Shown piece after piece: positions 7,661 to 18,072 of a stretch of DNA of 24,545 nucleotides. The DNA lies in contig RBNI01001075.1 of NCBI GenBank assembly GCA_003990745.1, positions 1-24,545 on the forward strand, read 5' to 3'. Position 1 is the stretch's first letter; each line of letters starts with the position of its first letter. The notes under the pieces are model-generated. The model ran no database searches. It saw nothing but the letters and a program-made list of their open reading frames with translations, and had not been told where the DNA came from. A program made the translations under genes and the position numbers. The DNA is from Jimgerdemannia flammicorona. Its lineage: Eukaryota; Mucoromycota; Endogonomycetes; Endogonales; Endogonaceae.

Positions 7661-8640
7661 TCAGGTGCAATTAGCACTGAGGCCTCAGTAAGGAGTCTCT
7701 TGAGATGGTCTATGGCCTGGGTGCATTCCGGGGTCCATTTGGTTTTGATGTTCACTCCTTTGCAGGCCAGACTGGTCAATGGAGCTGCAATAGCAGAGTA
7801 TCCTTGGATAAACCTTCGGTAATAACTGGCAATACTCAGAAAGCGCTGGAGTAGCTTGAGGGTAGTAGGGATAGGGATATCTTTAAGGGCTGATACCTTT
7901 CGAGGGTCCACATTGATACCTTTCAGCAGAGATGATATGTCCTAGATATTCAATCTGGTCTTGATAGAACTTGCATTTGCTCATCTTAGCATAGAGCTGG
8001 TATTCTCATAGTAGAGTCAGTACTTGTCTGAGATGGATGTAGTGTAGCTCTACTGTTTCGCTGTAAATTAGTATATCATCAATATACACAAGGATACAGA
8101 TGTTGAGGAGTGGTCCAAAGATGTCATTCATCAGGTACTGGAATGTTGCTGGTGCATTGGTCAAACCAAAAGGCATGACTTGGAACTGATAGTATCCAAA
8201 CCATGTTTGGAAAGCTGTCTTCTCAATGTCCTTCTCATCAATGAGAATCTGGTGGTAGCCATTTCACAGATCCAGTAGGGCAAAGGTCTTGGCCTTGAAG
8301 ATTTAGTGTAGTAACTCATCAATCCTAAGTAAGGCATACTGGTTCTTGATGGTAATCTTGTTGAGGGCTCTGTAGTCAATACACATTCGCAGAGAGCCAT
8401 CCTTCTTCTTGACTAATAGAATAGGGGCTCCAAATGGAGAGCGACTGGGTTCAATGTATCCTTGGGCCAGTAGTTTGGTCAATTCATCCTTAAGGGTCTT
8501 GAGTTCAGGTTGGGCCAGTTGATAGATACTCTTGTATGGGGGTTCAGATCCTGGGATAAGATCAATTCCATGTTGGATTTGGCGCTTGGGTGGAAGTCCT
8601 TGGGGGTCTTGGAATATATCTTGAAATTCTTCAAACAGTT
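7661..8640 (-). pseudogene. Reverse transcriptase (element A)
   Basis: The domain begins after [11 protein letters not shown]. The family blocks are recognisable: [59 protein letters not shown], the catalytic YIDD at 8075-8086, KC.F....EYLGHIIS, and the thumb/connection SYYRRFIQGYSAIAAPL. Copy A has a stop near 8303, a stop after LLTLL near 8010, and one extra T at 7921-7923 that moves the rest of pol into the next phase. The catalytic aspartates are intact. Confidence 0.93.
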
Positions 8641-8829
8641 CATGAACTTCTATTAGAATTGGACTACTTGTAGCTTCAGTGACTTCTTGTACTGTACAGA
8701 TGAAGTAGGTGTTTCCCTTTTTTCGAGAGAGTCTCTTCATTTGAATGGCAGAGATGATTTCGATTCCTTGGTAGTTGGTACCTTCCTGGGGTATCAGAGT
8801 GATCTTTCTGCCTTCATGGGTCAGGTTAA

Positions 8830-9140
8830 CCTTGTTGGTTCTCCAGTTGATATCTGGGTTGTGCTGGGTGAACCAGGCTTTTCCTAGGATAATGTCTTGT
8901 CCTGGGAGGTCTACAATGCTGAAGTCCAACTTCTCTTGATATTTGCCAATCTTGAGCAAGAGATCTTTGCAGATCTTGGTCAATGGTGCAGTCTTTCCAT
9001 TACCAAAGGTAACACTTCTTTTCTTGGTGGCTGGTCTGCTTCAGGCTCCAATCCTCTTGGTGGTCTTGGTACTGATATAGTTTCCAGTAGCACCACTATC
9101 CAGTAAGACATTGACATTCTGTCTGTGGACTTGACCTATG
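8830..9140 (-). pseudogene. Aspartic protease (element A)
   Basis: Retropepsin-type domain: NVLLDSGATGNYIS with the catalytic DSGAT at 9086-9100, a TGA after KRIGA near 9045, then [17 protein letters not shown]. The ILG.. element is the second conserved block. HNPDINW follows, as in many fungal and plant chromoviruses. It would cut the gag-pol polyprotein. It is in phase with the dUTPase upstream and RT downstream. Confidence 0.9.
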
Positions 9141-9325
9141 AACTTGATACAACTGTCCTCCATCTTGATGGTATTGAGCTCTTCATCTTCATTGTTGTCC
9201 CAATTGCTATCAGTCTCCTCGAAGTCAGTTTCTCCCCATCCTTCACAAGAAGGGTTGTCTTGTTTGGATTCCTCAGTCTATTGGGCTTGGTGCTTCTCAG
9301 ATTGAATTTTGAAAACTTTGGAGAG

Positions 9326-9391
9326 GCATGCATGGCATTCACCAACATGTTCCATACAGTACATTCAAATAGAATAAGGGCATCGTCCACA
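9326..9391 (-). other. Cys-rich motif between dUTPase and protease
   Basis: In the gag-pol phase the segment carries CGRC at one end and CHAC at the other, a CX2C-X14-CX2C pattern with one further Cys inside. It is interrupted by one TGA. The two CX2C pairs are kept in element B (about 21654-21719), while the inner Cys is Tyr there. The spacing suits a zinc ribbon-like fold. I do not know this motif from other chromoviruses. Its position, outside the gag knuckle, is unusual. Confidence 0.5.
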
Positions 9392-9472
9392 TGGTGCATA
9401 ACTATCTACAATTCTCTTATATCAGTTTTCATCATCTTCCTTCATGGTAGTGACCTTTTGACTGAGAGGTTT

Positions 9473-9862
9473 GTTAGTTGATCCAAACCCTTTCTTACTG
9501 TGGTCTATCTGGGAGAGTTCGGGGACTTCTTCAATGGTGAGATCTTGATGGATTTCCTCAATGATTGCTTGGGCAATTCTTTGGCCTGTTTTGACTTCAA
9601 ATGATGTGTCTCCAAAATTTCACAAGATAACATGAATTTTACTAGTAAATCCTTAATCAACTACTCCTCCTCCTAGCCCAATGTTGAACTCTTTCGCTAG
9701 GCTGCTTTGCTCAGCAAGGTGAATGTATGTTCCTTTGGGAGCTTGCATTGCAATTCCTGTTCACACTGTGGTATTGGTACTTGGTGGGATGGTGAGGTCT
9801 TGACTGCTGTAGAGGTCATATCCAGCATCGGTTGGGTGGGCCTTAGTGGAGATGGTAGCCTT
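9473..9862 (-). pseudogene. dUTPase domain of element A (all five motifs)
   Basis: About 130 residues, the normal length of a trimeric dUTPase subunit, in phase with gag and protease. Motif 1 is DAGYDLYS; GTYIHLAEQSSLA is motif 2 (usual Arg replaced by Gln, CGA to CAA). Motif 3 is GGGVVD, a TAA, then GFTSKI; element B has CAA at that codon. Motif 4 is GQRIAQAII and motif 5 is KKGFGSTN. Two TGA codons interrupt it; at the second, element B keeps CGA. The domain lies directly after the gag CCHC knuckle and before the protease, the location found in betaretroviruses. The enzyme would lower dUTP and so keep uracil out of the cDNA, a plausible gain in non-dividing or dUTP-rich cells. Confidence 0.93.
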
Positions 9863-9874
9863 GTACCATATCTT

Positions 9875-11824
9875 CTATACTTTGATGACATTCTTGGGGT
9901 TCTTCTTTCCTGGACCTTCTCCAATAACAGTAATGTTCTGGTTACTTGGTTCGCCTGCTCTGTTCCTCTTCTCAGGGCATCTGAATGAGATGTGTCCTAC
10001 CTTCTTGCAGATGAAACACAATCCCTTTTCATGGAGCTGCTTCTTTTCATTCTTGGTGGGAGGTCTGGATCCTCTGGGGTTTCGCTGGTTCCTTTGGTCA
10101 TTCCTTTGATCATATCTTTGGTCATTCCTTTGATCATTTCTCCTGATAGGGTTTCTCCTATCTTGGTTATCTTTCTTGTGTTCTTGATTTCGTGGAGCTT
10201 GTGCAGCAAGGATTTCATGGACTCTTCTTTGTACTTGAGCAAAACACCATGAATAGTGGGGACATCCTTGGGGAAGACCTTGTTCCTTGATCTTCTGGGT
10301 GAGCCAGTCTGGTAGGGCTGCAAAAAGGTGGTTGGCTCTGGTACCATTGATGGCCAAATTGTTCTCCTGGTAGGTAAGTCTAACAGTTTTGAGGTAGGCA
10401 TCCATTCTGGTGGCAAAGGTCTCTAGATCTTCTTCACCATTCTTATGGAACTTCATCTGGGACAGTTTGTTCCATGTTTCTTATATGTAGGCTGCATTTC
10501 AGAATTTGGTCAGTAGCAAGGCCTTGAGTCCTGGGCCTGCTTCGTAGTCATCCCAACCTGGTCTATTGTTGGTAGGTGCTTGTCTATTGATTTGAGGGCG
10601 GGCTTCCCAAGTTACTGGGTGTTGATCCAAAGTTCACCAGAATTCGGCTGCTGTTCCAGTGAAGAATGTGGCTACTGTTTCCACTTATGCTGCTGATGTG
10701 GCAAACAGCTGTTGAAGGGTGCTGTTCTGGTTGTTGGTGAGCATTTCTATAGGCACTCAGTTATCATTCCATTGGTTTGCTCAGTAGTCTGTATTAACTA
10801 TATTGATGAAGTTTTCAATATTGCTGTTTTTTCCACTGAATGTTGGGATTTGCAGAGTCTTGGTTGATTTGTTCTATTCAGCAATCTGTCTTACTATCCC
10901 TGCTAGCACTGCTAGCTGGGTAGTTAGTGCTGCAATGTTGGTATCTACCATTGTGTTGACTATTGGTAGTGAGCCTGTTGGGGTAGATTCTCCTGAAGAT
11001 TGTTCTGCTTGAGGGTTGTGGTGCTGTATGACTTGGAGTTACTTGATTCCCAGATATCAAGTCAAAGAGTCCTGTGAGAGAGGATAAACCAAATCTCTGT
11101 ATAGGTGGCTGGGCTGGTTCTGGGGTCTGATCTTCTTGACCTGTGGTTCCTTGGTAAATTCCTAGGCCTGCTGTTCCTTGTTGGCTATTGTCAGACTGGT
11201 AACCTGTAGAGTCTTCATCTGACTCTCTTCCCTGATGAGATAGTGTGCCCTTATACTGACTAGGTCCTTCAAAGAGGATATCAGTTTCTGGCTGAGTAGA
11301 TGGGCCTGCTTCTTGTTCAGTAGTAGAGGATGGGTGGCCTGCTTGCTTGTTCTCATACCTAGTTATAGCAGAGGCATAGTATACAACTAGCCTGTAGTAG
11401 AGAGAGGTCTTGGTTAGGGTATGATGATATCTGTCAGAGGCAATCTACTCAGCAGCTACTTCTCTTGCAGCAGGGGGTGAGATATAATCTAGAAAATCCT
11501 GGGTGGCTGCAGCAGTAGATTCTGGGGTCCTAGTGGTTCCAATGTGTCCTTGGAGGAGTTTGTAAAACCTACGGTGGCTAACAATATTCCTAAGTCCTGG
11601 GTGGTATATCCTAAAGGCCTGATATAGATCCTTGTAAGTCTGGTCAATTATAAGCTGGCAGGTCCCTGTGTCTGTGGTTTTCTGATACCACCTAGTCCTA
11701 ATGGCAAGGGCTTCTCTGGCTCTAGTTTGAGGATCCACAGTTGATTCTGGGGGTTACTCCTGTCCAAGGTTAGTCTTGTTCCAACTTCAGGAGTGTGTTC
11801 TTTGGTATCTTCTTGGCTGGTAAA
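9875..11824 (-). pseudogene. Gag of element A
   Basis: The C-terminal part (10456-9875) is intact. Capsid helices end with FATRMDAYLKTVRL...LFAALPDWL. A basic linker of repeated NDQR units follows, then the zinc knuckle CFICKKVGHISFRC (9977-10018; CX2CX4HX4C). Upstream the capsid core is recognisable through scattered stops: QIPTFSG....ENFINIV, then FFTGTAAEFW, then ALLLTKF.NAAYI.ETWNKLSQM. Most stops are TGA or TAG at places where Arg or Gln is expected. The N-terminal segment (11738-11445) is in another phase, so at least one indel lies near 11400. I find no convincing ATG; the start codon is probably lost. Gag packages the RNA and forms the particle. Confidence 0.85.
10085..10145 (-). repeat. 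Short tandem repeats encoding the NDQR linker of gag
   Basis: Imperfect 12-15-bp units based on GGTCATTCCTTTGATCAT repeat four to five times. On the - strand they encode (N/Y)DQR units, a basic polar linker just before the zinc knuckle, likely to bind RNA. Confidence 0.65.
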
Positions 11825-11836
11825 CCACTGCTACCA
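11825..11836 (-). other. Putative primer binding site
   Basis: Three nt after the 5' LTR on the - strand is TGGTAGCAGTGG. The first seven bases are complementary to the 3' end (GCUACCA) of initiator tRNA-Met, a common primer for Ty3/gypsy elements. The later bases cannot be confirmed without the host tRNA and may be altered by CpG decay (GCAG from GCGG). Confidence 0.6.
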
Positions 11837-11839
11837 AGT

Positions 11840-12624
11840 TGTAATAACTCTCACTTCTACCCCTCTCTTATCCTTTGGATAATTAGGGAAGTAGACTATT
11901 ATTTAGAGACTTAGTACACAATGTGTACCAAGAAGTCTTCAGTTTGAGGAAGTGCTCGCTTATAAGTAATTGTAGTGGCAGTACCTTCTGTTTCAAAGAT
12001 CTTTCTCTTGTGCCCTATTTTGAGGGTCTTGTTCTTTACTGTGCACAGACTGAATTTGCCTTGGAATTCAGGTTCAATGGGTTTACTTAAGTCTTTGGGA
12101 ATTTATATACCAGTCTCAGTTCTGGCAGAAGTTAGCTAGGCTTCTGGAGTTTAGTCAGAAACACTAGAGTCACTTAGATGTCATTACTAAGACTCAGGGG
12201 AATGTGTGTATGTGGGGGAGACTTGATTCTTGTATCAAGGACTGAACTAAAACTGCTTTATTTCAGATGGAAACTGGGGGGTATTTATACAAGTTGGTCC
12301 ACGATTTCTGACTAAGTATGAGTGACTAATTTGGTAACTATAATGAGGTTTGTGATCGCGACCTTTATCAGGTGGTTTTTGGCAAAAAACAACTTTGTGA
12401 TCAGGACCTCAATTATTAGGCAATGATCAGCTGCTGTGGCAACTGTTGCTGCATCGCCAATTGTTGGGGATAAGCTGGATATTGTTTTCTGTGTCATTTC
12501 GCATCATTTGTCATTTGTAATTTGTATGTCATGCTTCATTCGTATGATGACGTCATCGCCGCTGGGTCACATGATCGCTCATCTTGTCATGTCCCATCTG
12601 TTCGTGCTCTTTTATTCTATTACA
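11840..12624 (-). repeat. 5' LTR of element A
   Basis: 785 bp, TGTAATA to TATTACA, pairing with 3483-4267. It contains TATAAATA at 12282-12289, AATAAA (on the - strand) at 12257-12262, an intact TGACGTCA at 12548-12555, and CACATG at 12568-12573 where the partner has CATGTG. It keeps more CpG in its U3 (CATCGCCGCTGGG) than the other three LTRs. Confidence 0.97.
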
Positions 12625-12629
12625 ATTGG
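12625..12629. repeat. Target-site duplication of element A, right copy (ATTGG)
   Basis: Repeats 3478-3482 directly outside the LTR end. Confidence 0.93.
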
Positions 12630-12712
12630 AGGCTAAGAGGGCTGAAGAGGAGGAGGTAACTGCAGAACATAATCTGGACATGGCACAGGAAGAGATGAAT
12701 ATAGAGCAGTAG
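12630..12712 (+). pseudogene. C-terminal end of LINE-1 ORF1
   Basis: Frame 2 of 3398-3482 continues here after subtraction of element A: Glu/Lys-rich codons (EAKRAEEEEV...MAQEEMNIEQ) run to TAG at 12710-12712. The composition suggests a charged helix or coiled coil at the end of ORF1. ORF2 starts 32 nt later. Confidence 0.8.
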
Positions 12713-12744
12713 AGTATGGACTTGATAACACACTATATTTCATT

Positions 12745-15700
12745 ATGAATAGTACAACTAATATTTTTTCTTTGAACATGAATGGGTTGTGGGGTGCTTC
12801 TCAACATAGGAACATTTTTACTTGGCTGAAGGAATTGGAGGCTGATCTCTTCCTCTTGCAGAATGTCAGGTGTGAGGATGATTTGGATAGACTAGAATGG
12901 ATGAAGAAATGGGGAAGTGAGGTAGTTTGGAAGAGCAAGGTTGAGATTCTGGTCTGAAGAGACAGAGGAGAGATATATGATATGAGAAGCTGGGGGGATA
13001 GATTGGTCTGGGGAGAGTGGACATATACAGATTGGGAGCCAGTTACAGTGGGCTCCTGTTACTGCTCTACTGTATGAGGTGAGTGTGTGGATTGGATGAA
13101 GGGTCTCCAGAAGAGTGGGGTCCTTGCAGAGGTTGGGGTGAATGTGCTTGGTGGAGACTTCAATGTGATCCAGGATATACTGGTGGATAGAACTAATAGA
13201 GGATGGGGAGCTGAGAGTAGGAGTGGAGAACTGGTGGCATGGGAGGAAGTGGAAAGGCTAAGTGCTCTAGTAGATACCGATAGAGAGTGTTGGGGGGATA
13301 GGAGGGTATACATGTATTGAGCAGGGGGCCTGGGGATGAGGATTGACTAAATTTTGACAGCTAGTTACTGGGGCTTAGATGTTTGGAAGTTACTGGAGGT
13401 GGAGTGGTGTCCATGGTCGGATTATTGGGGGCTGTTAGGACAGGGGTATTTTGGGGGGAGTGGGGATGGGCCTGGACATTAGTATCTCAATTCCTTGTTA
13501 TTAGATGATAGGATCCAGTGGGATAAGTGGGCTGAGGACATTTAACTGAGGGTGGAGAGCTAGAGACAGGAAGGTGCCCCAGTTGGTGTTTGGTAGATGA
13601 GGATGAAAGAGATGGCCAGGGTCACTGGAGTGAGGCTGGCAAGGAGGCTGGGAAGCAGAGGAGGTGACAGGTGAGATGGGCTTCTGTTAGACTGGCTAAA
13701 CTCTTGAAAGATTGGGCTGGGCTAGTGATGTTGGAGAGGGGAGAGGATTGGAGAATAATGAGGGCAAAAATGGAGGTTAGAGAATTACAACAGGTGTTGC
13801 AAGAAGAGAAAGAGGCAAGGGTGCAGAGTTTGGCAGCATGGCTTCATTGATAGGGTTTGGAGGAAGGGGAAAGGCCCTCAATGTATCTCATGAGGGTCCT
13901 TTAGGTAAGAAGGGTACAGCAAAGGTGGGAGGGGATACTTGACTCTGATGATATACTGGTACATAGTATACAAGATATTCTTGGATCATTAAAGGAGTAA
14001 TGGAGTGGATTATGGAGTAAGGAGGAGAGTGGGGCTGATGCTGCTGCCATTGACTGGGCATTGGAGGATTGGCACCCCCCATAAGTAGATGGGCTGGGTG
14101 ACTTGGTGTTGTCAGTATAAGAGGAAGAGATCTACCAGGTTCTTATCATAACAACATCAGGTATGGTACCTGGGGAGGATGGTCTGCCCTGGGACTTCTG
14201 GAAGAAGATGGTGGGGGTCCCAAGAGTACTGAGTGAGATGACAGCATTGTGTGATTTTATACTATAGTCAGAAAGATGGGTGGGGGAGCAGGATCTGGGG
14301 TTGGTGATGTTGCTTTACAAGAACAAAAGAAGGTGAGAGGACTGGAAGAACTGGTGGCCAATTATGCTGCTGGACATGGACAGAAAGTTGGTGACTAAGA
14401 TAGTGGTCGCAAGGCTAAAGAAGGTGACCTAGTAAGTCTTGGGTATTGAGCAGAGGGGCTTTGTAGGAGGCTGGCTCATTAGGGATGGCACAGCCTGGGT
14501 ATATGGAGTTATTGAAGGAGTGCAAGCTTGTGAACTGAATGGGCAACTGGTCTTCTTGAACCAGGAGAAGGCTTATGACTGGGTGTGGCAAGTCTGGCTG
14601 GTGAAAGTATTAGATAGGACTGGGGTACTGTACCAGTTCCAGTTAGCAATGATCAGCCTACTGGAAGGGAGTTGGGCTGTACTCATGTGTAATAGACATA
14701 GAGGGGTGTTGTTTCCCCTGAGTAGGGGTGTGCTCCAGAGAGACCCACTGTCCCCTATTCTGTATGTTCTTTCCCTAGAACCTCTAATGGACAGAATCAG
14801 ATAGAAGATAGTGGGGCTCTCCATCTTTGGAATTGGGTGGAAAGTTGGGGCCTTTGCAGATAACATAGTGGTTGGTCTGGAATCAATCACTGATGTTGAG
14901 GAGGTCAAAGAGATGGTGGAGTGATATGAGGAGAACTCTGGGGCTAAACTTAATTGGCACAAGTGTGAAACAATAGTGTTAGGCAATGGCCTGGTGGGAG
15001 GGGATGTTATTGGAACAATCATCTCTACTAGAGAGGTAGTGTAGTACTTGGGTATTTATTTGTCAATATATGGGTCAGTTCTATCCAGATATTGGTAGGA
15101 GCAGAGGGTTGGAATCTGGGGGGAGGCCCTGCAGAGTTGGGGGGGTTGCCACTTATCTCTAGCAGGGCATGTCTTGATTTTGAATGTCTATTGGCTGCCG
15201 AAGTTGTGGTATCTAACTTATCATCTGAACCTCTTAGCCTGGGTGGTAAAGAGACTGATAAAGCTAGCCAAGAGGTGGATCTGGGCTGAAAGAAGGAGTT
15301 AGATCAGTTGGGAGGTCTTATCCTTACCAGTGGCAAGAGGAGGACTTGGGCTGGTAGACTTTCTGAAGAGACTATACTGCTTGAGAGCATGGTGGTTAAA
15401 GAGAGTGGTGGAGTTGAGAGGGGGCAGCTGGGTCTTCCTATTGCAGAAGGTCTGGGAGATGAGATCCTCACTGAGAGGCTCAACAGGAGATCTCCTATCA
15501 TTGGTTGGACTTTGGAACACTGGACAATTGAGATACAAAGGCTTCTGGTAGAGGTTAGCAGAGGGGGTGCACTACATTAGAATTCATTGGCAGAGAAATG
15601 AAGGGGAGGTGGCTTAGAACCCAGTGATTTGGAGATGAGACTGAGTGTTGCTGGGAGGCATTCTCTTAATTGAGTTTGATATTAGTGAGGGAATAGAATG

Positions 15701-15811
15701 TCAAAGGGGACTAGGCCAGGATCTGTGGCCTAGCAGATGGCGGGGGGTGGGTATTGGAGAAGAGTGGAACTGACATGGCATTTGGGCCTAGAGTGCTGAG
15801 ATGAGGAGGTA
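12745..15811 (+). pseudogene. LINE-1 ORF2: APE-type endonuclease and reverse transcriptase (decayed, truncated)
   Basis: ATG at 12745 begins with NIFSLNMNGL, the usual start of the APE-like endonuclease. GGDFNVIQD (about 13157-13185) and VDRTNRGWGAESRSGEL are further endonuclease blocks. RT blocks lie from about 14430: EQRGFVGG, LVFLNQEKAYDWV (usual Asp is Asn), PLSRGVLQRDPLSPILY (usual QGDPLSP) and FADNIVV near 14850 (usual FADD, second catalytic Asp lost by G to A). A GGLGLVDF...RAWWL block follows near 15340. Between 13320 and 14438 the frame is broken by many stops. The C-terminal end lies beyond element B. It would nick target DNA and prime cDNA synthesis from it; this copy is dead. Confidence 0.88.
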
Positions 15812-16592
15812 TGTAATAACTCTCACTTCTACCCCCCTCTTATCCTTTGGATAATTAGGGAAGTAAGACTATTACTTAGGGACTTAGTATACAATATATA
15901 TCAAGAAGCCTTCAGTTTGAGGAAGCACTCACTTAAAATAGTTATAGCAGCAGTGCCTTATCTTTCAAAGGTTTTTCTCTTTTACCCTATCTTTCAAGGG
16001 TCTTGTTCTTTGCTGTGCACAGACTGAATTTGCCTTGGAATTCAGGTTCAATGGGTTTACTTAAGTCTTTGGGGATTTATATATCAGTCTCAGTTCTGGT
16101 AGAAGTTAGCTAGACTTTTGGAGTTTAGTCAGAAACACTAGAGTCACTTAGGTGTCATTACTAAGACTCAGGAGAATATGTGTGTGTTGGGGGAACTTGA
16201 TTCTTGTTATCAAGGACTGAACTAAAACTGCTTTATTTCAGATGGAAACTGGGGGATATTTATATAAGTTGGTCCATGATTTCTGACTAAGTATGAGTGA
16301 CTAATTTGGTAACTATAATGAGGTTTGTGATTGTGATCTTTATCAGATGGTTTTTGGCAAAAATAACTTTGTAATCAGGACCTCAATTACTAAGCAATGA
16401 TTAGTTACTGTGATAACAGTTGCTATGGTGCCAATTGTCAGAGATAAACTGGATATCATTTTTTTGGATCATTTTTTACATTGTTTGTTCATTTGTCATT
16501 TATATAATATGTCACACTTGATCATATGATGACATCATTGCTGGGTCATGTGATTGCTCATCACATCTCATCTGTTTGCTCATTCTATTACA
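15812..16592 (-). repeat. 3' LTR of element B
   Basis: 781 bp, TGTAATA to TATTACA. TATAAATA is at 16257-16264 and AATAAA at 16232-16237 (- strand). The CRE has become TGACATCA (16530-16537) and the E-box CATGTG (16547-16552). It is the most altered of the four LTRs. Confidence 0.96.
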
Positions 16593-16605
16593 TCCTTCCC
16601 TTCTT
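16593..16605 (-). other. Polypurine tract of element B
   Basis: AAGAAGGGAAGGA on the - strand, adjoining the LTR, homologous to 4268-4280. Confidence 0.8.
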
Positions 16606-16627
16606 AGAAATCAATGTTCTCATTGAT

Positions 16628-17740
16628 TCAGAAATTGAGAACCAGGGGAGAGAAAGGTAGAGATTCTTTCTCAGTATTGTTGCCATCTTCTTCAGTGGCA
16701 GGGGGGGTGGTTGCTGATAGCTTGCTGTCTAGGATGGAGAAGTCAATGAGGTCTGCAAATGGTTCTTACATTGGGATAGGTGCTGGTGTAGAGGTTCTCT
16801 ATCTGATGTGGTTGGGACCATCCAAGTAGGGTTCTTGATCCTTATGCCTAGGGATATCTATTCAGATAGGTGGTCCTTTGAAGAGATCAGAGAGGCCTTG
16901 GAGCCATTGGTCTGGATTGTTATTCAAGAGGGGGCTCCAGTGGGGTTCACAGTCAGTAGACTTGAGGGTAATCCAGAAGTTGGCTTCTTGGGCAATTTTG
17001 ATCTCTAGCTCATCAACCTTGAGGAAAGAGAGGTTCTGGAAATCCTTCAGTTATATGTAGTTGAGATTGGGGATTGCAAAGGGTGCATAGTACATGATTT
17101 GATAGACCTTCTTGGCAAGTCTTTGCTTGTGTCTGTCCAGGTGAGTCCAGTCTGAGACCTGGTCAGTGGGTAGGCCATTTGTATGTAGCATAAGCTAGTG
17201 GCCAATTTCATATTCATATTAGATTTCTAGACAGCTGATAGTAAGGTAGGCTCTTTCAATGAGTTCATGGCAGTCAAGGACATATTGTCCTAGGTCCGGA
17301 CTAGAGAGGTTAAGGGCCTCAGTGTGGCAGTTCCTTCCTTAGATAGAAATCTGGATGTGTCCAAAGAGGTGGTCAACCTGGCTTGGGAGGGGCTGGCTAT
17401 GGCAGGCAGTTTGGCAGTGGGTAGCAGGCATTCTTGTCTTATCTTTTCTTTGTAAAGAGAGGGAGATAAAAGTTGTGGGGTATTCTTGCCTTGGGTATTT
17501 ATACCTATTCACCTATCTGGTGTAACCTTCTTTTGGTCATGCTTTCCAGCAAAATATGTGACCTGTTGCTGTAAGCAGAGTATGTGCTGGTCATATGAAA
17601 AAATTCTGATTTCAAAGATATTGTCACTTGTAGTTATGGTTATACTAAGTTAACAGGTCTTGGTCCTCTTTTTTTTTATCTAGTTGGTGCATTTATGAGA
17701 ACTGGCCATCCTTGTCTAGGGTGAGGGCTCCCATTGTCAT
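16628..17740 (-). pseudogene. ORF3 of element B (heavily decayed)
   Basis: It aligns throughout with ORF3 of A and C but carries many stops, and no long open stretch is left. The TATAAATA at 17496-17503 and the internal ATG at 17431, 65 bp apart, are kept. The upstream ATG at 17740 matches 5421 in A, followed by the LDKDGQ and KKKEDQDLLT strings shared with A. Function unknown. Confidence 0.65.
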
Positions 17741-18072
17741 GGCTGGGGGTTTGAACCTCTTGGAAATAGTATTTCTTGTAATCTGAGGCAATTCCTAAGT
17801 AACAATATCTGTCATCTAGATGGACTTAGATTGGTTTCAACATTGTCAGCTTTTCTAAGTTCTATATGAAGCATCTATCATCATCCAGTGGAGATGATAC
17901 AGATGGTATGAACTGGAGTTGTTAAAATGCATTTTGCTGTACTATGCTAGAATGTCCTTCACCTGAGTGTCTTCTTATTAAATATATAGTATTCCTTTTT
18001 CTACAATATTCAGTATTGTATGTTTTAGATAAAAATATATAGTACTCTCCTGTTTACTATGTACTCTAATTT
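17741..18072 (-). other. Spacer between pol and ORF3 in element B
   Basis: AT-rich, homologous to 5422-5757. Nothing further seen. Confidence 0.35.

Larger units (their letters stand above)
3483..12624 (-). mobile_element. Element A: complete chromovirus (Ty3/gypsy) with dUTPase and a third ORF
   Basis: A 9142-bp element is bounded by two 785-bp LTRs with 7-bp terminal inverted repeats (TGTAATA/TATTACA) and flanked by ATTGG duplications. Read on the - strand the order is 5' LTR, PBS, gag with CCHC knuckle, dUTPase, a CX2C...CX2C motif, protease, RT, RNase H, integrase, chromodomain, ORF3, PPT, 3' LTR. Gag knuckle, dUTPase, protease and RT lie in one phase. The domains after 7921 lie in the next phase because of one extra T at 7921-7923 relative to element B. 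Many in-frame stops, chiefly TGA at former CGA codons, make it non-functional. It sits antisense in LINE-1 ORF1. Confidence 0.95.
12630..15811 (+). mobile_element. LINE-1, continuation after element A
   Basis: The sequence resumes exactly after the right ATTGG and carries the end of ORF1 and most of ORF2. It is cut at 15811 by the LTR of element B. Removing element A and one ATTGG joins the ORF1 frame without a shift, which proves that both halves are one element. Confidence 0.92.
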
